Notes under the pieces: generated by a model
What the model saw: the letters and a program-made list of their open reading frames with translations, nothing else
Databases searched by the model: none
Told to the model about the DNA's origin: nothing
Position numbers and translations under genes: made by a program
Source: Clostridium felsineum DSM 794
GTDB lineage: Bacteria; Bacillota; Clostridia; Clostridiales; Clostridiaceae
NCBI RefSeq assembly: GCF_002006355.2
Contig: NZ_CP096980.1
Location: 4,768,501 to 4,832,500, forward strand
Length of the DNA stretch: 64,000 bases
Direction: 5' to 3'
Shown here: piece by piece, positions 8,773 to 18,510 of the stretch
Numbering within the stretch: position 1 is the first letter of the stretch
How the letters are laid out: each line of letters begins with the position of its first letter

Positions 8773-9684
8773 TTATTTCTTCAGCTTAGGATCTAAGGCA
8801 TCTCTTAATCCATCACCTAAAAGATTTATAGCCATAACCGTTATGAGTATACATATGCCCGCTGGCATCCAAAGCCATGGATAATGCTCAAGTTTATACA
8901 GGTCACTTACAGATTGAACCATATTACCCCAAGAAGGTGTAGGTGGAACAACTCCAAGCCCCAAAAAACTAAGAGAAGATTCTGTTAAAATTGCACTACC
9001 TATATTTAAAGTTGCTGCTACAATGATAGACGGAATTGTGTTTGGCAAAAGATGCTTAAATATCTTTTTTCTATCCTTAATTCCTAAAGCATTTGCAGCA
9101 ATCATAAATTCTTGTTCTCTTAAAGTAAGTATTTGACCTCTTACAATACGACAAAGACCTGGCCAAGATAATATTCCTATTATAAACATTAAAAATGGCA
9201 CCTTAAATTGAGATTTAATCTTAAGATCACTAAACAGTGCTGCAATTGTGATTAATATTGGAAAGAAAGGTATACACAAAAAAACATCTGCTATTCTCAT
9301 AATTAATCCATCTATTATTCCGCCATAAAAACCAGAAACAGCACCCAACATACTACCAACTATTATTTCAACCACAACTGCCGCTATACCAACGGCTAAG
9401 GATATTCTTCCTGCATACATAAGTCTTGTAAGTACATCTCTACCAAGTTCATCAGTTCCTAGCAAATGATGTAAACATGGTCCTATAGTTGGACTACTGT
9501 AATCCATAGTATCTGTGGTATATGGCGATACTACCGGTCCTAGTATTGAAAATATAACCATAAAAATTAATATAAATAATCCTGCCACTGCAAGTTTATT
9601 CTTTTTTAACCTGCGCCATGCCATTACTTTAGGACTTACAATTTTACTACTATCATAAACCTTAGCGCTTGCTTTGTTTTCCAT
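8773..9684 (-). CDS. oppC: Oligopeptide ABC transporter permease OppC
   Basis: A 303-residue membrane protein with an N-terminal span near residues 32-54 and five more spans, and the EAA loop for contact with the ATPase (ALGIKDRKKIFKHLLPN, near residue 200). The segment HHLLGTDELGRDVLTRLMYAGRISL near 87 (only part quoted in families as GTDxxGRDxxSR) identifies the OppC/DppC branch. It forms the channel with OppB. The gene is 11 bases behind oppB. Confidence 0.9.
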   Translation of the reverse strand: MENKASAKVYDSSKIVSPKVMAWRRLKKNKLAVAGLFILIFMVIFSILGPVVSPYTTDTMDYSSPTIGPCLHHLLGTDELGRDVLTRLMYAGRISLAVGIAAVVVEIIVGSMLGAVSGFYGGIIDGLIMRIADVFLCIPFFPILITIAALFSDLKIKSQFKVPFLMFIIGILSWPGLCRIVRGQILTLREQEFMIAANALGIKDRKKIFKHLLPNTIPSIIVAATLNIGSAILTESSLSFLGLGVVPPTPSWGNMVQSVSDLYKLEHYPWLWMPAGICILITVMAINLLGDGLRDALDPKLKK

Positions 9685-9695
9685 ACTTTCACCCC

Positions 9696-10664
9696 TTATT
9701 TCTCCAGTCTAATTCTCGGATCAACAATACCATAGGCAACATCTGCAACTAAATTTCCAAGAAGAGTTAACACCGCTATTAACATATTAAACCCCATAAG
9801 AAGCGGATAATCTCTATGGCTAGCTGCCTGAAGTGTTACTCTTCCAATTCCCGGCCAAGAAAATATCTGCTCTGTTATTATAGCACCACAAAAAAGTCCT
9901 GGAAGCCACATTCCTAATACTGTTATTACTGGAATCAAGCTATTCTTAAGAGCATGCCTGTATATAACAACCTTTTCCCTAAGTCCTTTTGCTCTTGCGG
10001 TTCTTATATAATCCTGCCTTATGACTTCAAGCATACTGGTTCTCATATATCTCATGAGACTTGCCACGCTTTCAAAGGTTAACACCACAAAAGGTAAAAA
10101 CATATGCCATAGTATATCTCCAACTTTTTTTATACCTACAGCATTACTTCCAGCTTGAGTCATACCTGATGAAGGAAATATCTTAATATCTATACAAAAC
10201 CATTTCATAAGTAATAACCCCATAAAAAATGCAGGTATTGATATTCCTATAAGTGCTATAACCGTAAAGGTCGAATCAAAAGCTGAATATTGCTTTGTAG
10301 CAGATATAATTCCTATAGGTATTGCCAGAACTATTGCTGCTATAAAGGCCGCAAATGAAAGAATAAAAGAATTCCATATATAGCTTTTTATAACCGTACT
10401 AACAGGTTGTCTGTATTCTAAGGAATATCCAAAGTTTCCAGTAACCATATCCTTTAACCAATATAAATATTGCACCGGCCTTGATCTATCCAAATGATAT
10501 AAGTGCCTTAACTGAGAAGCCTTAGCCGTTGTCATATGACTATTTACGCCCATGTTATCCACTATGTCTCCTGGTGCAAGTGAAAATATTATGAATATAA
10601 CAATGGAGACACCTATTAGTATTGGGATCATTTGTAATAATCTTTTCACTATATATCTTAACAT
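9696..10664 (-). CDS. oppB: Oligopeptide ABC transporter permease OppB
   Basis: A 322-residue integral membrane protein starting with the typical MLRYIVKRLLQMIPILIGV span. It has six predicted spans, the periplasmic-loop segment YHLDRSRPVQYLYWLKDM near residue 55, and the EAA loop ARAKGLREKVVIYRHALKN near 220. It pairs with OppC. The 135-base gap to oppA carries a terminator-like hairpin, so oppBCDF and the genes after it may be made at a lower level than oppA. Confidence 0.9.
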   Translation of the reverse strand: MLRYIVKRLLQMIPILIGVSIVIFIIFSLAPGDIVDNMGVNSHMTTAKASQLRHLYHLDRSRPVQYLYWLKDMVTGNFGYSLEYRQPVSTVIKSYIWNSFILSFAAFIAAIVLAIPIGIISATKQYSAFDSTFTVIALIGISIPAFFMGLLLMKWFCIDIKIFPSSGMTQAGSNAVGIKKVGDILWHMFLPFVVLTFESVASLMRYMRTSMLEVIRQDYIRTARAKGLREKVVIYRHALKNSLIPVITVLGMWLPGLFCGAIITEQIFSWPGIGRVTLQAASHRDYPLLMGFNMLIAVLTLLGNLVADVAYGIVDPRIRLEK

Positions 10665-10708
10665 TTATATCTCTCCTCGTATAATAAGTTTATAGTCAAT
10701 ATATGTAT

Positions 10709-10737
10709 AAAAAAAATAACACATTCCCCTGTGTGTA
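10709..10737 (-). terminator. Attenuating hairpin between oppA and oppB
   Basis: On the minus strand ACACACAGGGGAATGTGTT forms a short stem and is followed by eight T residues. Placed after a binding-protein gene, such a hairpin normally lets only part of the transcripts continue. A second hairpin (TGCTCCAA / TTGGAGCG) lies just before it, at about 10755-10797. Confidence 0.6.
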
Positions 10738-10799
10738 CTTTAAATCTTATATACGCTCCAAAATACAACGTAAATTATACCTTGGAGCATATATTTTCA

Positions 10800-12506
10800 T
10801 TACTTTATTTGTATTTTGTAAATATTGTGGCAGAAAGAGTTGTACGGCATAAACTTCACTCCAGTAACTCTTGAATTACTTGCCCATATAGTCTCTGGCT
10901 GATAAGTAAATATAAACGGTAAATCCTCGTTTATATCCTTATAAATCTTTTGTTCTATATCTGTTCTCTTTGCTTCATCTGCTTCCTTATAAGCTTGATC
11001 TATCAAATCATCTACCTTTGAATTTGAATAGGACATATTGTTGCTTGGTGCTCCTGTTTTAAAGTTTGCTGCTAAATTTGATGATAGAGCATCTGCACCT
11101 AATGATGTGCCCATTAAGTATGCTTCAAAATCTTTTTTATCAGACTTACTTAAAAGGGTATTAAGATCCATAAGCTCTGGTTCTACATCTATTCCGAGCT
11201 TCTTGTAATTTTCTTTTATAATAGGTATTTCAAGCTTATGTGCAGCATTAGTTGACGAAGACATCAAGTGAATTACAAACTTATTGCCATCCTTTTGTCT
11301 TATGCCATCAGAGCCCTTCTTCCAGCCGGCTGCATCTAGCATTCTATTTGCTTTGTTTAGATTATATTTATACTCATTAACCTCTTTAGTATAAGTCGGA
11401 TGTGCTTTAGACTGAGGCTCATTTATTATATAGGCATTTCCCTTAAATACTGTTTTGGCCATTTCTTCTCTATTTAAGCCATATTGAAGTGCCTGACGAA
11501 CATTTTTATCACTGAATTTTGGGTCCTTACAGTTAAGTCCAATATAAAATATACTGGATGAAGGGAAAGACGTTAAATCAAGAAAGCCCATTGATTTTAA
11601 TTGATCTATATTTTCAGGAGTACCATCAAAGGTATCTATATCCGTTTCTCCTGACGTCAAATTTTGCATTTTATTCTCTTCGGTTGTAGCTTTAAAAATT
11701 ACATTCTTAATCTTTGGCTTGCCTTTCCAATAGTATTCATTAGCCTTAAGATCTACTTCTTGTCCTGGAATATATTTAGTAACCTGATACTGTCCACAAC
11801 CTACAGGTGTTTGAAGTTTAGCCTCAACCCCCTTTGTATTTCCAGGTGTATAATCCTTGCCAAAGTAATCCTTAGAAATAATCGTTGTACCTATAAGATA
11901 TAATATTGAAGAGTTTGGCTTATCAAGAGTTACAGCTATAGTATGTGGATCTTTAACACTTATACCTTCAATATCCTTTGCAGTTCCCTTATTAAAAGCT
12001 TCTCCACCTTTAATTGGTATTGCTGAATGATCTACTGCCCCTGAAAAGCTAGGGTCAAACACTAACTCTAATGAAAATTTAACATCATCTGCTGTAAGAG
12101 GCTTGCCATCACTAAACTTAACATCATCTCTCAAATGAAAAGTATAAGTAAGTCCATCCTTTGATATATCCCACTTTTTAGCTATGCCTGGAATTGGACT
12201 ACCTGAATCATCCCAATCCACCAAGCCATCTGTAATAGCATCACTAATATACGCATCTGTAAGAGTTTGAGCATAAAAACTTATAAAATTGCCACCTGGA
12301 ACTCCTGTTCCTATTATAAGTGTATCTTTTTTACTTGATGAATCTGGCGCTTTACTTTTATCTGTTGCCTTAGTTACCTTTACCACATTATCCATTTTAG
12401 GTTCTGTGGCTGCATCCTTTACTGTATTACTTGAACCACATCCCGTAAATACCATTGCGGAAAACATAGCAGCAATTACAGAAATCGCAAGTATTTTTCT
12501 TTTCAT
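10800..12506 (-). CDS. oppA: Oligopeptide-binding lipoprotein OppA
   Basis: A 568-residue extracellular solute-binding protein of family 5. The first 22 residues form a lipoprotein signal ending in the lipobox FTGC, followed by a Ser/Thr/Lys-rich tether. The segment LRDDVKFSDGKPLTADDVKF near residue 130 is the family 5 signature. Because murQ comes directly before it and NagZ, MurK and an amidase come after it, the bound ligand is likely a muropeptide or cell-wall peptide (inference). The start has a TGGGGGGAAA site. It is the first transporter gene of the operon and lies 29 bases after murQ. Confidence 0.9.
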   Translation of the reverse strand: MKRKILAISVIAAMFSAMVFTGCGSSNTVKDAATEPKMDNVVKVTKATDKSKAPDSSSKKDTLIIGTGVPGGNFISFYAQTLTDAYISDAITDGLVDWDDSGSPIPGIAKKWDISKDGLTYTFHLRDDVKFSDGKPLTADDVKFSLELVFDPSFSGAVDHSAIPIKGGEAFNKGTAKDIEGISVKDPHTIAVTLDKPNSSILYLIGTTIISKDYFGKDYTPGNTKGVEAKLQTPVGCGQYQVTKYIPGQEVDLKANEYYWKGKPKIKNVIFKATTEENKMQNLTSGETDIDTFDGTPENIDQLKSMGFLDLTSFPSSSIFYIGLNCKDPKFSDKNVRQALQYGLNREEMAKTVFKGNAYIINEPQSKAHPTYTKEVNEYKYNLNKANRMLDAAGWKKGSDGIRQKDGNKFVIHLMSSSTNAAHKLEIPIIKENYKKLGIDVEPELMDLNTLLSKSDKKDFEAYLMGTSLGADALSSNLAANFKTGAPSNNMSYSNSKVDDLIDQAYKEADEAKRTDIEQKIYKDINEDLPFIFTYQPETIWASNSRVTGVKFMPYNSFCHNIYKIQIK

Positions 12507-12535
12507 TGTTGTTTCCCCCCCAAATTATAAATTTT

Positions 12536-13444
12536 CTATATCCTATTTAATTCTATAGCTTTAGTTACAAACCCCTCTGCACTTTTTAACAGCTTCTCTG
12601 CCTCTTCTCTTTCTGTTTTTGTCTTTATCATTACTATGGCAACCTTAGGTTTAAAATCTGACCTTTTTAAATAATCCTCAGCTTCTTTCCTTTCAACCTT
12701 TGTAGCACATTCTATTATCCTTATAGCCCTATCCACTAATTTTTCATTACTAAGCTGAAGGTCTACCATAAGATTTCCATATACCTTTCCCAGTTTTATC
12801 ATAACAGCTGTACTTATCATGTTAAGAATAAGTTTTTGAGAAGTTCCTGCTTTCATTCTTGTAGACCCTGTTACAACCTCTGGACCTACTATTGGTGTTA
12901 TTTTAATGTCTACCTCTTTATTGATAATTGAATCCTTATTATTACTTATGCCTATAGTTAAAATTCCTTTTTTTCTTGCTTCCTTTACAGCCCCAATTAC
13001 AAAAGGTGTTCTACCACTTGCTGTTATACCTATTACAACATCCTTTGAATTTATATTTCTTTCATTTATAATTGATCTTCCCATTTCCTCATCGTCTTCT
13101 GCTCCTTCAACAGCTTTAAAAATTGCTTTCTCTCCTCCTGCTATAATACCTTGAACTACTTCAGGATTGGTATTATAAGTAGGTGGACATTCCGAAGCAT
13201 CTAAAATCCCAAGTCTTCCACTAGTTCCTGCTCCAACATAAAAAAGCCTGCCATCATTTTTTAATTTTGCACTTATGCTATCTACTGCCTTAATTATATT
13301 AGGAAGTTCTCTTTTTACAGCTAGCGCCACCTTCATATCTTCATTATTTATACTACTTAGTATTTCTTCGGTACTCATAGTATCAATGCTTCTAGTATCC
13401 TTATTTATCTTTTCTGTAGTAAGGTTCTCCAAATGTGAATTCAT
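12536..13444 (-). CDS. murQ: MurQ, N-acetylmuramic acid 6-phosphate etherase
   Basis: A 302-residue SIS-domain protein. It shows the MurQ signatures VGAGTSGRLGILDASECPPT near residue 72 and ITPIVGPEVVTGSTRMKAGT near 180, and a C-terminal UBA-like helical tail. MurQ removes D-lactate from MurNAc-6-phosphate to give GlcNAc-6-phosphate. It is the first gene after a strong promoter and heads the muropeptide operon. No MurR-type repressor or MurP phosphotransferase is found nearby, which fits a route using MurK instead of PTS uptake. Confidence 0.93.
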   Translation of the reverse strand: MNSHLENLTTEKINKDTRSIDTMSTEEILSSINNEDMKVALAVKRELPNIIKAVDSISAKLKNDGRLFYVGAGTSGRLGILDASECPPTYNTNPEVVQGIIAGGEKAIFKAVEGAEDDEEMGRSIINERNINSKDVVIGITASGRTPFVIGAVKEARKKGILTIGISNNKDSIINKEVDIKITPIVGPEVVTGSTRMKAGTSQKLILNMISTAVMIKLGKVYGNLMVDLQLSNEKLVDRAIRIIECATKVERKEAEDYLKRSDFKPKVAIVMIKTKTEREEAEKLLKSAEGFVTKAIELNRI

Positions 13445-13494
13445 TTTTACACCTCAAAATTTCATTGCATTATATAAAACTTTATTTCATATTT

Positions 13495-13524
13495 ATAGTA
13501 TCATCCATAAAATAAATTGTCAAC
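13495..13524 (-). promoter_or_regulatory. Vegetative promoter of the muropeptide operon
   Basis: Minus strand: TTGACA (13524-13519), a 17-base spacer, then TACTAT (13500-13495). The predicted transcript starts near 13488, giving a ~45-base leader to murQ. No obvious operator palindrome was seen. Confidence 0.75.
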
Positions 13525-13714
13525 GCCGTTTTGTGCATTTTTTTGATAATCTGTTATTATAATCCACTATAAGTTATTATATTTATATATAAGCACTTAT
13601 TTAATTATATTTTTATCAATCATCCCTCACAGGTCTTTTTACGATAGCTATTTCAATATATTTAATTTTATGTATAATTATGTTATTATATTATAAAATA
13701 GGAGGTATTTATCT

Positions 13715-14284
13715 ATGCATTCGAGATTATATTTTACTACTAGCATACTATTACTTTTATTCATGGGATTATTCTTCCTTCCTGTTAATGTTAACTTAAA
13801 AGATTTAACACTTAAAACACATAATTATAATTTTAATATAGGAAATATAGAATACATGGATAAACTTCTTGCTAATCAAAGATATATTTACTCAAACCAC
13901 ATTAATAGTTATTATGCAGCTATTATTACATATGATTTAAAAAATGCCTCCATAAAACAATATTTGGTTAATAACAATAGTTCTGTAAATTTAAATATAC
14001 CTAATAAAAAAGCTTCTGTATTATCTTTGCCCCACTCCCCAGCAGTTGCCTGCAAATGGAACCTACAAAATCCTATGGACAATAATGTAATAAGATTATA
14101 TAAAAAAACTAAAGTTTCAGTTCCAGTATTTACTTCTAGGCTTATTGGTGGAAACTCTGAACGCCAACTTTTTTATTTCTCTAACTTAAAAAAGGGTAAA
14201 GAAAAACTAATATTTCAGTATAAAAATTATCTAGATAATAAAATTTACTTTAAAACAACTCTTTATGTTAATGTTATAAATTAA
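13715..14284 (+). CDS. Membrane-anchored chagasin-like (I42 family) protease inhibitor, putative
   Basis: A 189-residue protein with one N-terminal hydrophobic segment (residues ~7-23) that may be a signal or an anchor. The C-terminal half resembles the I42 cysteine-protease inhibitors: LSLPHSPAVACKW sits where the family has the NPTTGYxW loop, and GGNSERQLFYFSNLKKGKEK matches the GGxG...F-x-F...AGxxxL block, ending in FQYKN. The first loop is not canonical, so the inhibitory function is uncertain. The gene stands alone between a divergent promoter region and a strong terminator, with AGGAGG before its ATG. Confidence 0.5.
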   Translation: MHSRLYFTTSILLLLFMGLFFLPVNVNLKDLTLKTHNYNFNIGNIEYMDKLLANQRYIYSNHINSYYAAIITYDLKNASIKQYLVNNNSSVNLNIPNKKASVLSLPHSPAVACKWNLQNPMDNNVIRLYKKTKVSVPVFTSRLIGGNSERQLFYFSNLKKGKEKLIFQYKNYLDNKIYFKTTLYVNVIN

Positions 14285-14297
14285 ATAAGTTTTAAGA

Positions 14298-14340
14298 TAA
14301 AATAAACGACCATTTTAAACTGATGGTCGTTTATTTTATT
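14298..14340 (+). terminator. Strong intrinsic terminator
   Basis: AAATAAACGACCAT pairs perfectly with ATGGTCGTTTATTT around a 9-base loop, starting ~14 bases after the preceding stop. The A and T tracts on both sides let it work in either direction. Confidence 0.85.
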
Positions 14341-14543
14341 AAATTTCTTTTTAGCCCCATTAAATACGCTTATAATCCCAATTTTATATTATAAAAATTC
14401 TGAAAAGAATTGTGATTAATTACTTATTCTATTGCATTTTTCTGAATTTATAGTATTATTAATAATAAAACAAGTATTTTTTAAACGGATTAATAATAAG
14501 TTTTTAAAAACTTTAACACTTTTATAATGATGGGGGTAATGCT

Positions 14544-15950
14544 ATGAAAAATGTTTTTAAAACGAAATCTATTAGCTCATTAATCAATGAAACAAAAGGG
14601 GAAAAATCTCTAAAGAAAGTTTTAGGTGCTTTTGAACTTACTATGCTTGGAATCGGCGCAATAGTAGGTGCAGGTATTTTTGTTATAACCGGTGAAGCAG
14701 CGGCTAACTTTTCTGGACCAGCACTTATATTGTCATTTATAATATCTGCCTTTGCTTGTGGTTTTGCTGCACTTTGTTATGCCGAATTCTCTTCAATTAT
14801 CCCAGTAGCAGGAAGTGCTTATACTTACGGATATGCCGCACTTGGTGAGATATGGGCATGGATTATAGGTTGGGATCTAGTTCTAGAATATACTGTTGCA
14901 ATTGGTACTGTTGCTATTGGATGGTCTGGCTATGCTGATAGCATTTTAAAAAGCTTAGGTGTCAACTTACCAAATGCTTTATTGAAATCACCTTTTGAAG
15001 GTGGAGTTGTTAATTTGCCAGCTGTAATTGTGCTTTTAGCAATAGGATTACTTTTAATCAAGGGAGTAAGTGAAAGTGCAAAATTAAATAGCATAATAGT
15101 TGTTATAAAATTAGTGGTTATTGTGTTATTTATAGTTTTAGCAGCTGGCCATATAAAAACCTCTAACTGGCATCCATTTATGCCTAATGGCTGGGGTGGT
15201 GTATTTGCAGGAGCTGCATCTGTATTCTTTGCATATATTGGCTTTGATGCCGTTTCAACAGCTGCTGAAGAAGTTAAAGATGCAAAACGTGATCTTCCAA
15301 AAGGAATAATTTTTTCGTTACTAATATGTACAGTATTATATATTATAGTATCCTTGGTTTTAACAGGTGTTGTACCATACTTTAAGTTTAAAGGTGTTTC
15401 TGCACCAGTAGCCTTTGCACTTCAACAAATAGGAATTAATTGGGGAGCTGCTTTAGTTTCTGTAGGCGCACTCTTTGGTTTAACCTCGGTTTTACTTGTC
15501 ATGATGTTCGGACAAACAAGAATATTCTTTGCCATGTCAAGAGATGGACTTCTTCCTAAGTTTTTAGGAGCTGTTAATACAAAGACAAAAACTCCAATAA
15601 CAAGCACTGTAATAGTTTCTATAGCTGCAGCAATTATAGCTGGCTTCTTACCTATCGGAATAGTCTCAGAGCTTACCAATATTGGTACACTCGCAGCCTT
15701 TATAATAGTTTCTCTCGGTGTAATATTCTTAAGAAGAAAAAGACCTGATATAAAAAGACCTTTTAAATGTCCATTAGTTCCAGTAGTTCCAATTTTAGCA
15801 GCTTTATTTTGTGGATATTTAATATTACAACTTACTACAGCAACAAAAATTAGATTTGTGGTTTGGTTTGCATTAGGGTTAATTGTATATTTCTTATATG
15901 GATCAAAGCATAGCACCATGAATACTGAAGCTGAAGAACAGGCATCTTAA
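14544..15950 (+). CDS. APC-family amino acid permease
   Basis: A 468-residue transporter with 12 predicted membrane segments. The first span carries the unwound consensus GIGAIVGAGIFVITGEAA near residue 37, typical of the cationic amino acid transporter branch (YfnA/CAT type). AFFAYIGFDAVSTAAEEVK near 225 is the matching span 6 motif. It probably exchanges or imports amino acids across the cell membrane; the exact substrate is not clear. The gene stands alone with a GGGGG site before the ATG and its own terminator. I see no riboswitch or T-box in the ~200 bases upstream. Confidence 0.85.
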   Translation: MKNVFKTKSISSLINETKGEKSLKKVLGAFELTMLGIGAIVGAGIFVITGEAAANFSGPALILSFIISAFACGFAALCYAEFSSIIPVAGSAYTYGYAALGEIWAWIIGWDLVLEYTVAIGTVAIGWSGYADSILKSLGVNLPNALLKSPFEGGVVNLPAVIVLLAIGLLLIKGVSESAKLNSIIVVIKLVVIVLFIVLAAGHIKTSNWHPFMPNGWGGVFAGAASVFFAYIGFDAVSTAAEEVKDAKRDLPKGIIFSLLICTVLYIIVSLVLTGVVPYFKFKGVSAPVAFALQQIGINWGAALVSVGALFGLTSVLLVMMFGQTRIFFAMSRDGLLPKFLGAVNTKTKTPITSTVIVSIAAAIIAGFLPIGIVSELTNIGTLAAFIIVSLGVIFLRRKRPDIKRPFKCPLVPVVPILAALFCGYLILQLTTATKIRFVVWFALGLIVYFLYGSKHSTMNTEAEEQAS

Positions 15951-15992
15951 AAAAATAATTTACTAACACATAATGTCATTAAATTAAAATGT

Positions 15993-16042
15993 TAAAACCT
16001 AGAAGTATTTTAATCTTAAATACTTTTAGGTTTTATTTTTTT
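15993..16042 (+). terminator. Intrinsic terminator after the permease gene
   Basis: AAAACCTAGAAGTATTT pairs with AAATACTTTTAGGTTTT around a 7-base loop and is followed by ATTTTTTT. From here to 16316 (about 270 bases) the DNA is very AT-rich and I see only the leader of the toxin gene. Confidence 0.85.
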
Positions 16043-16316
16043 CAAAAAGTATTTGTTTTTCTATTACTCCATAATACATAATAACATATTATATACAAAT
16101 ATACCTTTTATAGTGTTAATAGTTGATTTATTATGAAATATATAGTATTATTACAAGGAATTTATTGTAAAAAATTTAATTGTATTTAGATTTACATATA
16201 AAAAGTAAAAATATAATTTTTAAAGTACAAGCTATATATCAGAGTCAAAACAAAGGACAACTAAGTTTACAACAGTTACTTAACCGCCTGTAAACTTATT
16301 ATAATGGAGGACAACT

Positions 16317-18509
16317 ATGAGTAATACAGAACTATATTATGATGCACTCACTGACCTTTCCGTTAGGATTGCAGCGGGAATTAAAAATCGTACACAGCCA
16401 CTTGACGAATTGAATCAGGCAATGACTCAATTAAGTCAAACTGATGCCATAAAAGGGAATGCAGCTAATGCAATGAAAGCCTATATTAATGAAGTACATA
16501 TGACCTTGATTCAAACACTTGAGCTGCTACTTAACAATTATGAAATGACACTTGGCAAGTATGTCAAAGGTTATTTAGAGGTGGATAGCAGCGAGAGCTT
16601 CAAGCTAGTTAAGGAAGATTTTGATGCTCATGTGCGTAATCTGAGCTCACACCGCTCTGATTTTACTTCTATTGGGGATAAATTAAAAGCTATTTCAGAT
16701 GAAGCGGAGGATATTCTATCACTAGGAGGCGCAGGCAGCAAACGTCTCTTCAATGTTGTGAGTGAGATGGATTCCATGAAAAAAACGGTGAGTAATCTTG
16801 ACGATAGCTGGAATAAATACGAAAATGGATACAAAGAGTTTGATCAAGTTCAAGATTTAATTGCACAAACAAAAGCTCTTTTAAAGAGTACACTTTCGGT
16901 TCCACGTGGCTATTCCTATAGTGCAGGAAGCTTTAGCAAGCTTATAAGTAAGGATTTTGTTAATGCTTTTGAGGCTAATGTCAAGTATGCACAAAATAAG
17001 GATAATCAGAAAGAGTTTAAGAAGGATTGGGATAGAATTTGTAAGGACTACACTACTGACCAAAAACGAATGACTGAAGAAAAACAGAAGGAAGCGAATC
17101 AGCATAAAGGTGCTTGGGAGGTTGTATTTGGAGTTGGTGCAGTGGTAATAGGAGCAGCTGCAATTATTCTAACAGCTGGTGCAGCAACTCCTCTTGTGGC
17201 GGTGGCGTGGACAGCTGGTTTGAGTGCTGGAGCCTATGGGGTATCCAATGTTTTTGAAGGAAGTCAAATCATGGTTACAGGTGCAGATAAAGCTTTCAAT
17301 CCACTGCGTGATACCATTTTTCAAGGAAATCAAGGTGCTTATGATACCTTTGGAAATGTGGCTGTATTTGTAGCTGGTTCAGTAATTCCTGTTGGAGCTG
17401 CATTGAAAGCAGGACAAGCGGTACCTAGAGCAATCATCGCAGGTGTGGGGCGAACAACTGTAACAACAGCTGTTGGTGTAGGAACTAACTTTGTGGTTGC
17501 ACCTATAGCAACAAGTCTTGCTAAATCTGCGGGTATTGACCCAGTGTGGGCGAATGACATTGGTACTGGGACTGGTTTTGCTACATCAATATTTACAGCT
17601 GGTAAGGTATATAAAGGCAGTGGTAATTTGGCTAAAGTTGTGGAAGTAAGCGATTATGAAAATACTTTAGAACCTAAATTAGGAAAATATGTTCAAGATT
17701 CATTTGAAGGTATAGGAAAAGAAGCACAAGATAATTTTAATAAATATCTTAGAGAAAATATTTGGTGTGATGAAACCTTATCTAATGCAGAAAAAATTGA
17801 TATTATGAAAGCTAATTTTGATAAGTTAACACCAGAACAAAAAATAAATTTTAATGTTTCAAATGAAGTAAAAGTATTGAAAAATCCTAATTATTCTAAT
17901 TGGGGTGAATGGCCAGATATTGATTGGCCAGATTTTCCTGGATTAAATAAAGATACTGCAAAGAGTGTATATAATGAGGCTACTGGAAAAATAGAAATTT
18001 CTAGTGATTTAGATAGACTTGGTAGTCCTTATGGCAATAATTTAGGAGTTGTAAAAGATGGCTATCATTGTACGCAGGATGAACGTTCTATTTGTTATAT
18101 TGAAAATGAATATGCAAGAAATGGTTATAAATTTGATGGAACATATTATAAGGATGCAATCGATGCTATAAAAGACTTTGATATTGATAATCTAGAAAAG
18201 CCTGTTAACAAAATAAATTCTATTATTGAAATACAAAATAAAATAAACGGAACAAACTTGAGTAAAGTAGATGCCGGAGATATTGTTTTATGGAAAGATG
18301 ATTATACTAAATTTCAAAACAACCCTAATTTGATTGAGTTATGTAAAGAAAAAGGGATAGATTCTACTTATGGTGTTATGGGAAAAGCTGAGAAATGGAT
18401 GGTGAATGGAGAATTAATTACAAATGGTGGTGCAGAACAAATCAATACACCAGTTTCAGTAAAAACTTTAGAGGATATTGGTTTAATTAAAAATATTGGA
18501 GGATGGTAA
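16317..18509 (+). CDS. LXG polymorphic toxin with a TNT-like NAD glycohydrolase C-terminus
   Basis: A 730-residue secreted-toxin architecture. Residues 1-~230 are a helical LXG domain (SQTDAIKGNAANAMKAYINE near 42), the targeting module for type VII secretion. A hydrophobic glycine/alanine-rich middle section (about 265-440) looks like a membrane or pre-toxin region. The C-terminal ~170 residues resemble the TNT fold: SDLDRLGSPYGNNLG near 560 and DERSICYIENEYA near 588, then W-x-VNGELITNGGAEQINTPV near 700 where the family has a GGGxQY-TP block with the catalytic Gln. TNT enzymes destroy NAD+. The mid-domain is longer than in typical TNT. Followed directly by a likely immunity gene. Confidence 0.8.
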   Translation: MSNTELYYDALTDLSVRIAAGIKNRTQPLDELNQAMTQLSQTDAIKGNAANAMKAYINEVHMTLIQTLELLLNNYEMTLGKYVKGYLEVDSSESFKLVKEDFDAHVRNLSSHRSDFTSIGDKLKAISDEAEDILSLGGAGSKRLFNVVSEMDSMKKTVSNLDDSWNKYENGYKEFDQVQDLIAQTKALLKSTLSVPRGYSYSAGSFSKLISKDFVNAFEANVKYAQNKDNQKEFKKDWDRICKDYTTDQKRMTEEKQKEANQHKGAWEVVFGVGAVVIGAAAIILTAGAATPLVAVAWTAGLSAGAYGVSNVFEGSQIMVTGADKAFNPLRDTIFQGNQGAYDTFGNVAVFVAGSVIPVGAALKAGQAVPRAIIAGVGRTTVTTAVGVGTNFVVAPIATSLAKSAGIDPVWANDIGTGTGFATSIFTAGKVYKGSGNLAKVVEVSDYENTLEPKLGKYVQDSFEGIGKEAQDNFNKYLRENIWCDETLSNAEKIDIMKANFDKLTPEQKINFNVSNEVKVLKNPNYSNWGEWPDIDWPDFPGLNKDTAKSVYNEATGKIEISSDLDRLGSPYGNNLGVVKDGYHCTQDERSICYIENEYARNGYKFDGTYYKDAIDAIKDFDIDNLEKPVNKINSIIEIQNKINGTNLSKVDAGDIVLWKDDYTKFQNNPNLIELCKEKGIDSTYGVMGKAEKWMVNGELITNGGAEQINTPVSVKTLEDIGLIKNIGGW

Positions 18510-18510
18510 G

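Noticed and set aside
14341..14543. T-box or riboswitch ahead of the amino acid permease
   Set aside because: No T-box AGGGUGGNACCGCG-like block and no antiterminator hairpin could be found.
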